Below, piece by piece: positions 1 through 8,871 of a stretch of 64,000 nt of DNA. Position 1 is the stretch's first letter; each line of letters starts with the position of its first letter. The notes below the pieces were generated by a model, which was given only the letters and a program-made list of their open reading frames with translations, was not told where the DNA came from and did not search any database. The stretch comes from Rheinheimera sp. D18 (lineage in GTDB: Bacteria; Pseudomonadota; Gammaproteobacteria; Enterobacterales; Alteromonadaceae), in assembly GCF_004345025.1 (NCBI RefSeq), contig NZ_CP037745.1, positions 2,480,001 to 2,544,000 of the forward strand, read 5' to 3'. The position numbers and the translations under genes were made by a program.

Positions 1-1335
1 AAGGGTAAAGAGCAGCACCTTACCATTCCAGCTAACCAGATTAATGAAGACTTTTTTGAAGACGGGAAAATGTTTGACGGCTCGTCAATGGCTGGCTGGA
101 AAGGCATAAACGACTCAGACATGATTTTAATGCCCGACACCAGCACCGCGGTGTTAGATCCGTTTTTTGAAGAAACCACATTAATTATTACCTGTGATGT
201 TATTGAACCAAGCACTATGCAAGGGTATGACCGTGACCCTCGTTCTATTGCTAAACGCTCGGAAGAATACCTAAAGTCGACCGGTATTGCCGACACTGCG
301 CTGTTCGGCCCAGAGCCAGAGTTTTTTATGTTTGACGACATTCGCTTTGAAACCAATATGTCAGGGTCTTTCTTCAAAATTAACTCCACTGAAGCGGCTT
401 GGAACTCAGGCACGAGTTACGAAGAGGGCAATAAAGGCCACCGTCCAAGCGTAAAAGGCGGTTATTTTCCGCTGCCACCAGTAGACTCAAGCCACGATAT
501 TCGCAGCGCTATGTGTATGGTGCTAGAGGAAATGGGGCAAACAGTTGAAGCTCATCATCATGAAGTAGCTACTGCTGGACAAAACGAAATTGCTACTAAA
601 TTTAATAGCTTAACAAAAAAGGCAGATGAAACTCAGCAGCTAAAGTATGTAGTACAAAACGTTGCTCACCTGTATGGTAAAACCGTTACCTTTATGCCAA
701 AACCACTGGTTGGCGATAACGGTTCAGGCATGCACTGCCATCAATCATTAGTTAAAAACGGCGTCAACTTATTTGCTGGTGATAAATATGCTGGCTTGTC
801 AGAATTAGCGCTGTACTACATTGGTGGTTTAATTAAACATGCTAAAGCGTTAAATGCGTTTACCAACCCATCAACTAACTCATACAAACGTTTAGTGCCT
901 CACTACGAAGCGCCGGTAATGTTAGCGTACTCGGCGCGTAACCGCTCAGCATCTATTCGTATTCCGTTAGTGTCTAGTGCTAAAGCACGCCGTATTGAAT
1001 GTCGCTTTCCAGATCCAGCGGCTAACCCATACCTGGCTTTTGCTGCCCAGTTAATGGCAGGCTTAGACGGTATTCAAAATAAAATTCATCCTGGCGATGC
1101 CATGGATAAAGATTTATATGACTTGCCAGCAGAAGAAGCAGCGAATATTCCTAAGGTAGCCAGTACATTGGAAGAGGCGCTAAACGAGTTAGATAAAAAC
1201 CGCGCAATATTTACTAAAGGCGGCGTTATGTCTGATGCAATGATCGATGCTTACATCGGTATCAAACGTGCCGAAGCCCTAAGAGTAGCTGTAGCTGTTC
1301 ATCCATTAGAATTTGAACTTTACTATAGCGTTTAA
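1..1335 (+). CDS. glnA: Glutamine synthetase type I, 5' end outside the window
   Basis: Makes glutamine from glutamate, ammonia and ATP as a cytoplasmic dodecamer; it is the main ammonia assimilation enzyme. The reading frame is open from base 1, so about 25 N-terminal residues are missing compared with the 469-residue E. coli enzyme. Visible motifs are KMFDGSS, the glutamate-binding/metal region [14 protein letters not shown], the ATP-binding region [14 protein letters not shown] and the C-terminal FELYYSV. The adenylylation tyrosine is kept in LYDLPAEE (codon at 1117-1119), so control by GlnE is expected. A DUF4124 gene and ntrBC follow, the usual gamma-proteobacterial order. Confidence 0.98.
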   Translation, partial: KGKEQHLTIPANQINEDFFEDGKMFDGSSMAGWKGINDSDMILMPDTSTAVLDPFFEETTLIITCDVIEPSTMQGYDRDPRSIAKRSEEYLKSTGIADTALFGPEPEFFMFDDIRFETNMSGSFFKINSTEAAWNSGTSYEEGNKGHRPSVKGGYFPLPPVDSSHDIRSAMCMVLEEMGQTVEAHHHEVATAGQNEIATKFNSLTKKADETQQLKYVVQNVAHLYGKTVTFMPKPLVGDNGSGMHCHQSLVKNGVNLFAGDKYAGLSELALYYIGGLIKHAKALNAFTNPSTNSYKRLVPHYEAPVMLAYSARNRSASIRIPLVSSAKARRIECRFPDPAANPYLAFAAQLMAGLDGIQNKIHPGDAMDKDLYDLPAEEAANIPKVASTLEEALNELDKNRAIFTKGGVMSDAMIDAYIGIKRAEALRVAVAVHPLEFELYYSV

Positions 1336-1352
1336 GCTACTGGTTCAATATG

Positions 1353-1377
1353 AAGCTCACTACGGTGAGCTTTTTTT
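1353..1377 (+). terminator. Rho-independent terminator after glnA
   Basis: An 8-bp perfect stem (AAGCTCAC with GTGAGCTT), a TACG loop and a run of seven T start 17 bases after the glnA stop codon. It separates glnA from the genes downstream. Confidence 0.9.
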
Positions 1378-1452
1378 GTAGAAAAATAATACAAAACACG
1401 TTAAAGTAGCGGCCAATAAAACAATAATAATAAAATGCAAATGGACGCAGTT

Positions 1453-1971
1453 ATGAATAAAATAGGATTTGTTTTAATATTATTGCTAGCAAGCAGCGCG
1501 CTATATGCTCAGGACAATAAAAAGGTTTTTGTTACCAAAGACGCTAATGGTGTTATAGTGTTTTCTGATAGCCCGCAAGCTGGTGCTGAAGAGCTTAACC
1601 TATCAAGTCGAGCCAACATCATGGCTGCGACAGATCCAACCTTACCTGCACGTAAACCTCCAGCCAAAGAACCCTATACGGTAGATATTGCCCAGCCTGA
1701 AGACCAAGCCACAGTGCGTGACAACACTGGCTCTGTTTATGTAACCGGTAAAATTGGTCCGATGTTTGAACGCGGCCTGCGAGTGCGGTTATTGGTAGAT
1801 GGCCAACCTCTAGCAGAGCCGCAAAGTAATGCGGTATTTATATTACGCGATATTGAGCGCGGCGAACATAAATTACAAATGGAACTGTTTGATCAGCAAG
1901 GTAAAGTTATTGCCACTAGCCCGGTTACAACATTCTACTTACACAGAACGTCAACAATATCGGCTAACTAA
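1453..1971 (+). CDS. DUF4124 domain periplasmic protein
   Basis: Function unknown. An N-terminal signal peptide (MNKIGFVLILLLASSALYAQ) is followed by the DUF4124 pattern K-V-F-V-T-K-D-A-N-G-V-I-V-F-S-D-S-P, roughly residues 22-65. A second half of beta-strand character (YTVDIAQPEDQATVRDNTGS) resembles a carbohydrate-binding or Ig-like fold. I chose the ATG at 1453 because GGA sits 7 bases upstream and the signal peptide starts there; an in-frame ATG at 1435 has no clear ribosome site. DUF4124 genes are common between glnA and ntrB in this group, which hints at but does not prove a nitrogen-related role. Confidence 0.85.
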   Translation: MNKIGFVLILLLASSALYAQDNKKVFVTKDANGVIVFSDSPQAGAEELNLSSRANIMAATDPTLPARKPPAKEPYTVDIAQPEDQATVRDNTGSVYVTGKIGPMFERGLRVRLLVDGQPLAEPQSNAVFILRDIERGEHKLQMELFDQQGKVIATSPVTTFYLHRTSTISAN

Positions 1972-2020
1972 ACTGTATTTCATGCATTTCACACTAAACT
2001 GAATTACACTACTAGCGCTA

Positions 2021-2037
2021 CGCACCACTTTGGTGCA
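2021..2037. promoter_or_regulatory. NtrC-type operator before ntrB
   Basis: GCACC-ACTTT-GGTGC is a perfect 5-bp inverted repeat with a 5-base spacer, followed by A. It matches the enteric NtrC site TGCACC-N5-GGTGCA at all but the first base. It ends 13 bases before the ntrB start, next to the ribosome site AAAGGG, a position suited to autorepression as at the E. coli glnL promoter. No T-run follows, so a terminator is unlikely. Confidence 0.75.
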
Positions 2038-2049
2038 AAGGGTGACATA

Positions 2050-3126
2050 GTGACACAATTTGATAACGCGACAGAGCAACTACACACTAATATTACTGAA
2101 CAGCTAACCACCGCCGTTATGCTGTTAGATGCTAACTTGCAGATCCGGTATTTTAATACCGCATGCTGTGCAGTGCTAGGTTTAGGCGAAAAACGCCTTA
2201 ACCATCAACCATTCCCTAGTTTATTCCAACATACAGAACTCAGTTCTACTCGCTTACACAGCGCGCTAACTGATAAACAAGGTTTTGGTGTTAGTGAAAT
2301 ACAGGCGGTATTAGCTGATGGTAGGCATTTACTGTTAGATATCGCCGTAACCCTTAGCGAACAACCGATGAATCACCTATTACTTGAAATTCGTCAAGTT
2401 AATCATCAACGTAAAATAAGTTTAGAGAACTTACAACAGCATCAGCACGTTGCTGCACGTGAGTTAATCCGTGGTCTCGCCCATGAAATTAAAAATCCGC
2501 TTGGCGGCTTACGCGGTGCCGCGCAGTTGCTAGAAGAATCGTTAAACGAAGAACAAAAAGAATATACCCAACTCATTATTAGCCAAGCAGACCGATTGCG
2601 AAATTTGGTAGATCGTTTATTGGGCCCATATCGGGTTATACACAGCGTTAATAACAATTTGCATCAAGTAATAGAACAAGTGCGACAGTTAGCTGTAATG
2701 GATAACCCCGCTAATGTACGTTTTAATCGTGATTACGATCCGAGCATTCCTGATTTTTCATTTGATGCCGAATTACTTGAGCAAGCGTTACTTAATATTA
2801 TACGTAATGCCCAGCAAGCACTAAGCAACACAGCACAACCTACAATATCGATTCAAAGCCGAGTGCTGCAACAACATACCTTGCACGGTAAAAGACATAA
2901 ACTCGTGGCGTTAGTTCGAGTTATAGATAACGGCCCAGGCATTCTTGCTGAAATAAAAGACACACTATTTTACCCGATGGTGAGTGGCCACGCTAATGGC
3001 ACAGGGCTGGGTCTTTCTATTGCGCAAACCCTTATTCATCAACATGGCGGCTGGATAGACTGCGCTAGCTGGCCGGGGCATACTGAATTTACCTTATATT
3101 TGCCTATTACGCAGGCTGAGGATTAA
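2050..3126 (+). CDS. glnL: Nitrogen regulation sensor kinase NtrB
   Basis: Cytoplasmic histidine kinase/phosphatase that sets NtrC phosphorylation in response to PII and glutamine status. An N-terminal PAS region (about residues 10-125) is followed by the H-box RGLAHEIKNPLGGLRGAAQLL with His145, an N-box (LLNIIRNAQQAL), a G1 box (DNGPGI) and G2 (GTGLGLSI). It ends in SWPGHTEFTLYLPI, closely like E. coli NtrB. Length 358 versus about 349 in E. coli. The start is GTG with AAAGGG upstream. It sits 4 bases ahead of ntrC and is probably co-transcribed with it. Confidence 0.97.
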   Translation: MTQFDNATEQLHTNITEQLTTAVMLLDANLQIRYFNTACCAVLGLGEKRLNHQPFPSLFQHTELSSTRLHSALTDKQGFGVSEIQAVLADGRHLLLDIAVTLSEQPMNHLLLEIRQVNHQRKISLENLQQHQHVAARELIRGLAHEIKNPLGGLRGAAQLLEESLNEEQKEYTQLIISQADRLRNLVDRLLGPYRVIHSVNNNLHQVIEQVRQLAVMDNPANVRFNRDYDPSIPDFSFDAELLEQALLNIIRNAQQALSNTAQPTISIQSRVLQQHTLHGKRHKLVALVRVIDNGPGILAEIKDTLFYPMVSGHANGTGLGLSIAQTLIHQHGGWIDCASWPGHTEFTLYLPITQAED

Positions 3127-3130
3127 GCTA

Positions 3131-4546
3131 ATGGCACCGACAGTATGGATTGTAGATGACGATAATTCTATTCGTTGGGTACTAGAGAAAGCATTAGCCC
3201 GAGCACAAATTGCCTCAGAAAGTTTCGCCTCTGCCGATATTATGTTGCAACGACTGCGGCACGAGCAACCAACGGTTGTCGTATCAGACATTCGTATGCC
3301 AGGCACTGATGGCATGGCGCTGCTAAGTAAATTACAGCTATTAGCTCCCAATTTACCCGTTATTATTATGACGGCGCATTCCGATCTGGACAGCGCAGTT
3401 AATGCCTTTAAGCGCGGCGCGTTTGAATACTTACCCAAACCCTTTGATATTAACGACGCCATAGCACTGATCCAACGCGCTATTGAGCACGCTCAAATAA
3501 ACCAGCCCAAACTCAGTGTTAGTATTCAAACCCTATCTAGCCAAATTATTGGCGAGTCTCCGGCAATGCAAGACGTATTTCGCGCTATCGGCCGCTTAGC
3601 GCGATCCAGTATCAGTGTATTAATTAACGGCCAATCGGGTACGGGCAAAGAACTGGTTGCTGGCGCGTTACACCAACATAGCCCACGCAGTGCCGCGCCA
3701 TTTATTGCATTAAACATGGCCGCTATACCGAAAGATTTAATAGAGTCAGAATTATTCGGCCATGAAAAAGGCGCGTTTACTGGTGCCAATAGTTTACGTA
3801 AAGGTCGCTTTGAACAAGCTAATGGCGGTACGTTATTTCTTGATGAAATTGGCGATATGCCACTAGATGTGCAAACACGTTTGCTTAGAGTACTTGCTGA
3901 AGGTCAATTTTACCGAGTGGGCGGCCATCAAGCCGTTACGGTAGACGTGCGTATTATTGCTGCTACCCACCAAAACCTTGAACAGCTGGTTAGTGAAAAC
4001 AAGTTTCGTGAAGATTTATTTCATCGACTTAACGTCATTAGAGTGCACTTACCACCACTGAAAGAGCGTCAGCAAGATATCGCTAAACTGGCACAGCACT
4101 TTTTGCAACTAGCAGCTAAAGAGCTGAATGTAGAAGCTAAAATACTCAGCCAAGCCGCTGAGCAGTTTCTAACCCAATTAGAGTGGCCAGGCAATGTGCG
4201 CCAGCTAGAAAACACCTGTCGCTGGCTTACCGTAATGGCCAGTGGCAAAAATATCGCCATAGCTGATTTACCCCCCGAATTTATTGCAGCACACAAAAAT
4301 ACGCCGTCAACGGTTCACATACCCGCATCAAACCAAGCGGCCAATTGGCAACAGATGTTAGCGTTATGGATAGCAGATAAACTAGCGGCTGGTGACGACA
4401 ACATTTTAGCCAGTGCAGCACCTGAGCTGGAACGTATTGCCTTGCAGCAAGCGCTGCAATTTACCCATGGCCACAAGCAAGAAGCAGCAAGACTGTTAGG
4501 CTGGGGACGAAATACCTTAACCCGAAAACTGAAAGAGCTGAAATAA
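3131..4546 (+). CDS. glnG: Nitrogen regulation response regulator NtrC
   Basis: Sigma-54-dependent enhancer-binding activator of nitrogen genes. Three domains are visible: a receiver (about 1-120) with phosphoacceptor Asp53 in VSDIRMPG; a central AAA+ domain (about 140-370) with Walker A GQSGTGKEL, the sigma-54 contact motif GAFTGA and Walker B TLFLDEIGD; and a C-terminal Fis-type helix-turn-helix (ALQFTHGHKQEAARLLGWGR). Length 471 fits the family (469 in E. coli). A GAGG ribosome site overlaps the end of ntrB. The operator at 2021-2037 suggests it controls its own operon. Confidence 0.97.
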   Translation: MAPTVWIVDDDNSIRWVLEKALARAQIASESFASADIMLQRLRHEQPTVVVSDIRMPGTDGMALLSKLQLLAPNLPVIIMTAHSDLDSAVNAFKRGAFEYLPKPFDINDAIALIQRAIEHAQINQPKLSVSIQTLSSQIIGESPAMQDVFRAIGRLARSSISVLINGQSGTGKELVAGALHQHSPRSAAPFIALNMAAIPKDLIESELFGHEKGAFTGANSLRKGRFEQANGGTLFLDEIGDMPLDVQTRLLRVLAEGQFYRVGGHQAVTVDVRIIAATHQNLEQLVSENKFREDLFHRLNVIRVHLPPLKERQQDIAKLAQHFLQLAAKELNVEAKILSQAAEQFLTQLEWPGNVRQLENTCRWLTVMASGKNIAIADLPPEFIAAHKNTPSTVHIPASNQAANWQQMLALWIADKLAAGDDNILASAAPELERIALQQALQFTHGHKQEAARLLGWGRNTLTRKLKELK

Positions 4547-4573
4547 AGCAGCAAGCCAAAGCTTGCTGCTTTT
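4544..4573. terminator. Bidirectional terminator between ntrC and the cpxP-like gene
   Basis: An 11-bp perfect stem (AAGCAGCAAGC with GCTTGCTGCTT) and CAAA loop overlap the ntrC stop codon. T-rich bases follow on both strands, so it can serve both convergent genes. Confidence 0.85.
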
Positions 4574-4580
4574 AACTAAC

Positions 4581-5048
4581 TTAAGACTGTTTACGCTGCG
4601 ATTTTCTTTGTTGCCAATGCGATTTCTGTTCCGCCATTTGCAAACGCTGCTCGTCAGTTAACACTTGCAAGATCTGGTGCCTTAGCTCCATCCTTGCTAC
4701 GCGCTGTTCAAGGCGCGCACTCTGCTGTTGCTCCAATAACTGGCGTACCGCTACCGCATCAAACTGCGTCGCCTCTATTAATTCCCGTAATTGTTTGCGT
4801 TCAGTGTTGCCGATACGTTGTTCTTTGTGCGCAACGCGATGCTGCTGCACTAACTGCTTAACTTGCTCGCGTTGCTCCTCGGTAAGCTTTACCTTACCTA
4901 GCATGCGCTGCATCGGCATAGCTTGTGAATGACGTGTGCCTTTATGATGATGGCCGTTATGGCCGTTGCTATCAGCAAGTACAGCTGTTGAAAAACTCGT
5001 TGCTGCAGCAATAACACCTAAGCTAAATATAAGTTTGGCTACTTTCAT
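4581..5048 (-). CDS. CpxP/Spy-family periplasmic protein
   Basis: Likely periplasmic chaperone or Cpx pathway inhibitor. The 155-residue product has a signal peptide (MKVAKLIFSLGVIAAATSFS, ending at VLA), a His-rich stretch (NGHNGHHHKGTRHS) that could bind metal, and a long helical part carrying two LTxxQ-type motifs (LTEEQREQV and LTDEQRLQM) typical of Spy/CpxP. ATG at 5048 was chosen because GGAG lies 8 bases upstream and the signal peptide begins there; the frame stays open further upstream. It diverges from cpxR, the same arrangement as cpxP in enterics, with GTAAA boxes between. CpxP versus Spy/ZraP cannot be decided from sequence alone. Confidence 0.85.
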   Translation of the reverse strand: MKVAKLIFSLGVIAAATSFSTAVLADSNGHNGHHHKGTRHSQAMPMQRMLGKVKLTEEQREQVKQLVQQHRVAHKEQRIGNTERKQLRELIEATQFDAVAVRQLLEQQQSARLEQRVARMELRHQILQVLTDEQRLQMAEQKSHWQQRKSQRKQS

Positions 5049-5115
5049 CGGATACGCTCCTGTTATAAGACGAGATAAATATAAGCGTTTAAATGCAAAG
5101 CAGAGCAAAGACGAG

Positions 5116-5131
5116 GTAAAGATTCTGTAAA
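5116..5131 (+). promoter_or_regulatory. Candidate CpxR box (tandem GTAAA)
   Basis: Two GTAAA direct repeats (5116-5120 and 5127-5131) are separated by 6 bases; a third GTAAA is at 5158-5162. The known CpxR site is GTAAA-N4-8-GTAAA, most often N5. The site lies 57 bases before cpxR and 67 bases before the divergent cpxP-like gene, so it could drive both. Confidence 0.65.
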
Positions 5132-5188
5132 GGTATATTGCCCTGCGCAGACATTAGGTAAACTCGCATTAAATAGTAAGGAGTGGTT

Positions 5189-5884
5189 ATGCCTGCAATT
5201 CTAATGATTGATGACGACGTTGGCTTATGTGAGCTAGTTGCTGAGTATCTAGCGCTAGATGGCTACCAGTTTACAGCCGCTCACGATGGCCAACAGGGTT
5301 TAGATTTAGCGAAAACCGGTGAGTTTGAGCTGATATTATTGGATATCATGCTACCCAGTTTAGATGGGTTGTCGGTACTTAAAGCACTACGCTCAGGCCA
5401 ATATTGCCCAGTGTTAATGCTAACCGCACGCGGCGACGAGGTGGATCGCATTGTTGGTTTAGAGCTAGGCGCTGATGATTATCTAGCAAAACCGTTTAAC
5501 CCCCGTGAATTAGTGGCGCGGATTAAAGCCATATTGCGCCGAGTAGAGCTAACTAGGGCGCCAGTAACAGAACAAAATAGCCCTATTACTGTTAACGGCT
5601 TGATGATAAACCCACAAAACCGTCAGCTAAGTTACAACGAGCAACAGATCAACCTAACAGCAACCGAGTTTCAGCTATTAGAGTTACTAATGCGCCGCGC
5701 CGGCGAGGTTGTAACTAAAGATGAGCTTAGTCGCGAGGTGCTCGGTAAACGCTTACAAATGTATGATCGCAGTTTAGATATGCATATTAGCAATATTCGC
5801 AAAAAAGTAGCGCCGTTTTGTCCCGATGAAAAAATACAAACACTGCGCGGCAGCGGTTATTTATTTCTAAAGGGGGATGCATGA
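5189..5884 (+). CDS. cpxR: CpxR-like response regulator (OmpR family)
   Basis: DNA-binding regulator of envelope stress genes. The receiver domain has phosphoacceptor Asp52 (LILLDIMLPS), conserved Thr (MLTARG) and Lys (YLAKPFNPRELVARI). The C-terminal winged helix ends RSLDMHISNIRKKVAP...TLRGSGYLF. AAGGAG is 5 bases before the ATG at 5189; a GTG at 5183 overlaps that ribosome site and is less likely. The stop overlaps the cpxA start (ATGA). The name rests on similarity plus the linked cpxA and cpxP-like genes. Confidence 0.92.
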   Translation: MPAILMIDDDVGLCELVAEYLALDGYQFTAAHDGQQGLDLAKTGEFELILLDIMLPSLDGLSVLKALRSGQYCPVLMLTARGDEVDRIVGLELGADDYLAKPFNPRELVARIKAILRRVELTRAPVTEQNSPITVNGLMINPQNRQLSYNEQQINLTATEFQLLELLMRRAGEVVTKDELSREVLGKRLQMYDRSLDMHISNIRKKVAPFCPDEKIQTLRGSGYLFLKGDA

Positions 5885-7245
5885 ATTGGTTAGGCAGGCT
5901 TAACCCATTTAACTATTTAGCCGGTCGAATTTTTCTCTGGTTTTGGCTGGTATTAATAACGGCTGTGTTTGGTACGCTGGCACTATCGCGTGCGGTAATT
6001 GAACAAACTGAAATTCGCCGCTTACCGCAAGGAGTTATTCAACAACTACAGCAACAAATTCAACCCTTTGCCGACAGCCAAAACAGTGCCGAATTACAGC
6101 AGCGTTTACAAGAACGTAGGCCTAATCGCTGGCTATTAGTCAATGCCGACAGCAATACCGTATTAACCCCGGAATTATTGCCGCGTGACTTTGACCAGCA
6201 CTGGTTAACCGAGCTATCGCAACTGTCATTACCTCGTTGGCTAAAGCACCATAATACCTCGCTAGCTGGCCCTTTTATCTTAAAAGTGGGCCAAGATACC
6301 GTTGCACTATATCAAAAGCGTGAACGGTCGCCGCAGCCTTGGTGGCAACTGAGCGAAATGCCACAACATGTATTACTGATGTTAACCTTACTTATTTCTG
6401 CTATTGCCAGCTTTATTTTAGCCATATCTATTTCACGACCATTACGAGAGCTGCTGCAACGTAACTTACAGTTTGCTGACGGTGCTTTAAATAGCCGCGT
6501 TACCAACTTAAATAAACGTAAAGATGAACTTGGCCAACTCGGGCATAGTTTTAATACTATGGCTGAGCGCATTAGTACCCTCCTTACTAATCAACAACGC
6601 TTATTGCGTGATATTTCACATGAGCTGCGCTCACCATTAGCACGAGCCCAGCTGGCATTAGGCTTAACCGAGCGGCAACAAAACCTTGAACAAATACCTA
6701 GATTAAAACAAGAATTAGATCGGCTTGATATTATGCTGGACGAACTACTAACCTACAGTAAATTAGACGCCGGCCAGTACCAACTAGAAAAGCAACAGTT
6801 TGATCTAACCGAGCTGCTTGCAGAGATTATTGATGTTAACCAAGTAGAAGCCGACGCTAAGCAGCAAACAATTGAGCTAGTCGCACCACAACAACTACTA
6901 ATTAATGCTGACAGTCGCCTATTAGCTCGCGCCATTGAAAATGTGCTACGCAACGCCATAAAATATAGCCCAGTGCACAGCAACATTAGCTGTATGTTAC
7001 AGCAACACGCTCAGCAGCTATTAATCACTATTTGTGATCAAGGGCCCGGCATTGCCGAAAGCCAATTAGAGGCAATTTTTGAACCCTTTTATCGTGTGTC
7101 AAATAGTCGTACAGCAACCACTGGTGGCACTGGGCTAGGTTTAGCTATAGTTACTCAGGTGATTCGCCAGCATGGTGGGCAAACCACAGCAACAAACGCT
7201 AGCGTTGGCGGGCTTTGTATTAGCCTAACATTACCGGCTAACTAA
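5881..7245 (+). CDS. cpxA: CpxA-like sensor histidine kinase
   Basis: Inner-membrane envelope stress sensor. Two membrane segments (about 16-36 and 162-184) flank a periplasmic domain of about 125 residues; a HAMP linker, the H-box RDISHELRSPLARAQL with His247, an N-box (ENVLRNAIKYSP), G1 (DQGPGIAE) and G2 (GTGLGLAI) follow. E. coli CpxA uses His248 and has 457 residues; this one has 454. Translation is coupled to cpxR by a 4-base overlap. Confidence 0.92.
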   Translation: MNWLGRLNPFNYLAGRIFLWFWLVLITAVFGTLALSRAVIEQTEIRRLPQGVIQQLQQQIQPFADSQNSAELQQRLQERRPNRWLLVNADSNTVLTPELLPRDFDQHWLTELSQLSLPRWLKHHNTSLAGPFILKVGQDTVALYQKRERSPQPWWQLSEMPQHVLLMLTLLISAIASFILAISISRPLRELLQRNLQFADGALNSRVTNLNKRKDELGQLGHSFNTMAERISTLLTNQQRLLRDISHELRSPLARAQLALGLTERQQNLEQIPRLKQELDRLDIMLDELLTYSKLDAGQYQLEKQQFDLTELLAEIIDVNQVEADAKQQTIELVAPQQLLINADSRLLARAIENVLRNAIKYSPVHSNISCMLQQHAQQLLITICDQGPGIAESQLEAIFEPFYRVSNSRTATTGGTGLGLAIVTQVIRQHGGQTTATNASVGGLCISLTLPAN

Positions 7246-7267
7246 TTTTAATAAAACAGGCGCTGAC

Positions 7268-8281
7268 TTGAACACTACAGCTATAGCATATCCAAGCATA
7301 CGGCCACTTTTTTCTGCCCGTGAGATTAGTGATGGTTGGTTAAATCAGTTAAAGCCGTTTTGGCAAAAAATGCAAAGCGGTGTGCTAACCAGCGCCGACA
7401 ATTTGCAGCTACGTTACTATTATCATTTAGTACCCAATGCCCAGAACGCTATTGTTATTAGCAGCGGCCGGATGGAAATGGCGTTAAAATATGCTGAATT
7501 ATGCTTTGAGTTAACCCAAGCTGGCTATAGCGTATTTTTACTGGATCATCGCGGCCAAGGTCTATCACAGCGCGAGCTTAGCAACCCGCACAAGGGCTAT
7601 GTTGCTAACTTCGAGTTATATCAACAAGATTTTGCGCAGTTTGTGCAACAGATTGTGCTGCCAAGTCAACATCAACGCCATATTGCGCTAGGCCACTCAA
7701 TGGGTTGTGCTATTTTGGCTAGCTATCTACAACAGCCACACCCGTTTCAAGCCGCCATCTTAGCGTCGCCCATGTTTGGTATATATACGGGGTTAGTTCC
7801 TACTGGCATTGCTACAACCATTACTTGTACCTTTAGTGCACTTAATCGCGCCGTTAGTAAAACACCTTGGTATTTTTTAGCTCAAGGTAACTATCAAGAA
7901 AAAGCTTTTCGGCATAACCCGCTGACCAGTTGCCAACAGCGTTATCAGGGGGTATTGCAGCGGTATCAAGAGCAACCGCAAAGCCAACTTGGCGGTGTAA
8001 CCAGCGCGTGGATCGATGCGGCAATTGTTGCTATGAACCAAATACAGCAAGATGCAGCCAAATGGCATACTCCCACCTTACTGCTGCAAGCGGGTGCTGA
8101 TAAAGTTGTTAGCAACCATGCGCAAAATGCTTGGTATCAACAACTACCATCTGCTGTGTTACATCAAAAAGTTATCTTAGCCATGGCTAAACATGAAATT
8201 TTCATCGAGCAGGATCATATTCGACAAAAAGCCATTACTGCCATTAATACTTTCTTAGCGCAGCTGCCGTCAATACGCTAA
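7268..8281 (+). CDS. pldB: Alpha/beta hydrolase, lysophospholipase L2-like
   Basis: Serine hydrolase of the PldB/monoglyceride lipase group, probably acting on lysophospholipids at the membrane. The nucleophile elbow is GHSMG (ALGHSMGCAIL), an oxyanion-side motif is FLLDHRGQGLSQR, and candidate acid and base residues lie in LLLQAGADKVV and MAKHEIFIE. Length 337 matches PldB (about 340). The start is TTG with AGG 7 bases upstream; the next ATG would remove over 30 residues. No signal peptide is evident. Substrate is assigned by family only. Confidence 0.85.
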   Translation: MNTTAIAYPSIRPLFSAREISDGWLNQLKPFWQKMQSGVLTSADNLQLRYYYHLVPNAQNAIVISSGRMEMALKYAELCFELTQAGYSVFLLDHRGQGLSQRELSNPHKGYVANFELYQQDFAQFVQQIVLPSQHQRHIALGHSMGCAILASYLQQPHPFQAAILASPMFGIYTGLVPTGIATTITCTFSALNRAVSKTPWYFLAQGNYQEKAFRHNPLTSCQQRYQGVLQRYQEQPQSQLGGVTSAWIDAAIVAMNQIQQDAAKWHTPTLLLQAGADKVVSNHAQNAWYQQLPSAVLHQKVILAMAKHEIFIEQDHIRQKAITAINTFLAQLPSIR

Positions 8282-8318
8282 TTTGTTACACTAGTGTCCG
8301 AAATTAAACGGAGCTTTT

Positions 8319-8786
8319 ATGCTACACGTCGTGCTATTTGAACCTGAAATACCGCCTAACACTGGCAACATAATTCGACTTTGTGCTAACACCGGCTATA
8401 TGCTGCATTTAATCGAGCCGTTAGGCTTTGCCTGGGATGACAAGCGCATTAAGCGAGCTGGATTAGATTACCATGAGTTCGCTCAGGTGCAGCGCCATGT
8501 TAATTTTGCCGCATTTGTTAATACTATAGCGCCAATTCGCATGTTTGCTTGCACCACCAAAGGCCATACTAAACATTCTGATGCCACTTACATGGCCGGT
8601 GATGCACTTATCTTTGGTCCAGAAAGCCGAGGTTTACCCCTGGAGGTGCTGCAACAGCTACCCACAGAGCACTGGTTACGTATTCCAATGACCGCTAACA
8701 GCCGCTCGATGAATTTATCTAATGCCGTAGCCGTTTTTGTCTATGAATCTTGGCGTCAATTAGATTACACTGGGGCAAGAACCTAG
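8319..8786 (+). CDS. trmL: tRNA (cytidine/uridine-34 2'-O)-methyltransferase TrmL
   Basis: SPOUT-family enzyme that methylates the wobble base 2'-hydroxyl of some tRNA-Leu isoacceptors using SAM. Family signatures are [18 protein letters not shown] at the N-terminus, [11 protein letters not shown] and the C-terminal knot [18 protein letters not shown]. Length 155 against 157 in E. coli. GGAG lies 7 bases before the ATG. In E. coli it lies near cysE-gpsA-secB; here it lies near gpsA-secB with an EAL gene between. Confidence 0.96.
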   Translation: MLHVVLFEPEIPPNTGNIIRLCANTGYMLHLIEPLGFAWDDKRIKRAGLDYHEFAQVQRHVNFAAFVNTIAPIRMFACTTKGHTKHSDATYMAGDALIFGPESRGLPLEVLQQLPTEHWLRIPMTANSRSMNLSNAVAVFVYESWRQLDYTGART

Positions 8787-8871
8787 TTTTATATAGTGTA
8801 TAGTTTGTACAAAGGATTGTCTTACCACTATATTTAACCCTGTAAATTTGGTTACAAGGATGTATGCCACT

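Noticed and set aside
4089-4106. TGGCACAGCACTTTTTGC inside ntrC, resembling a sigma-54 promoter
   Set aside because: The GG and GC elements are 13 bases apart instead of 10, and it lies inside a coding region.
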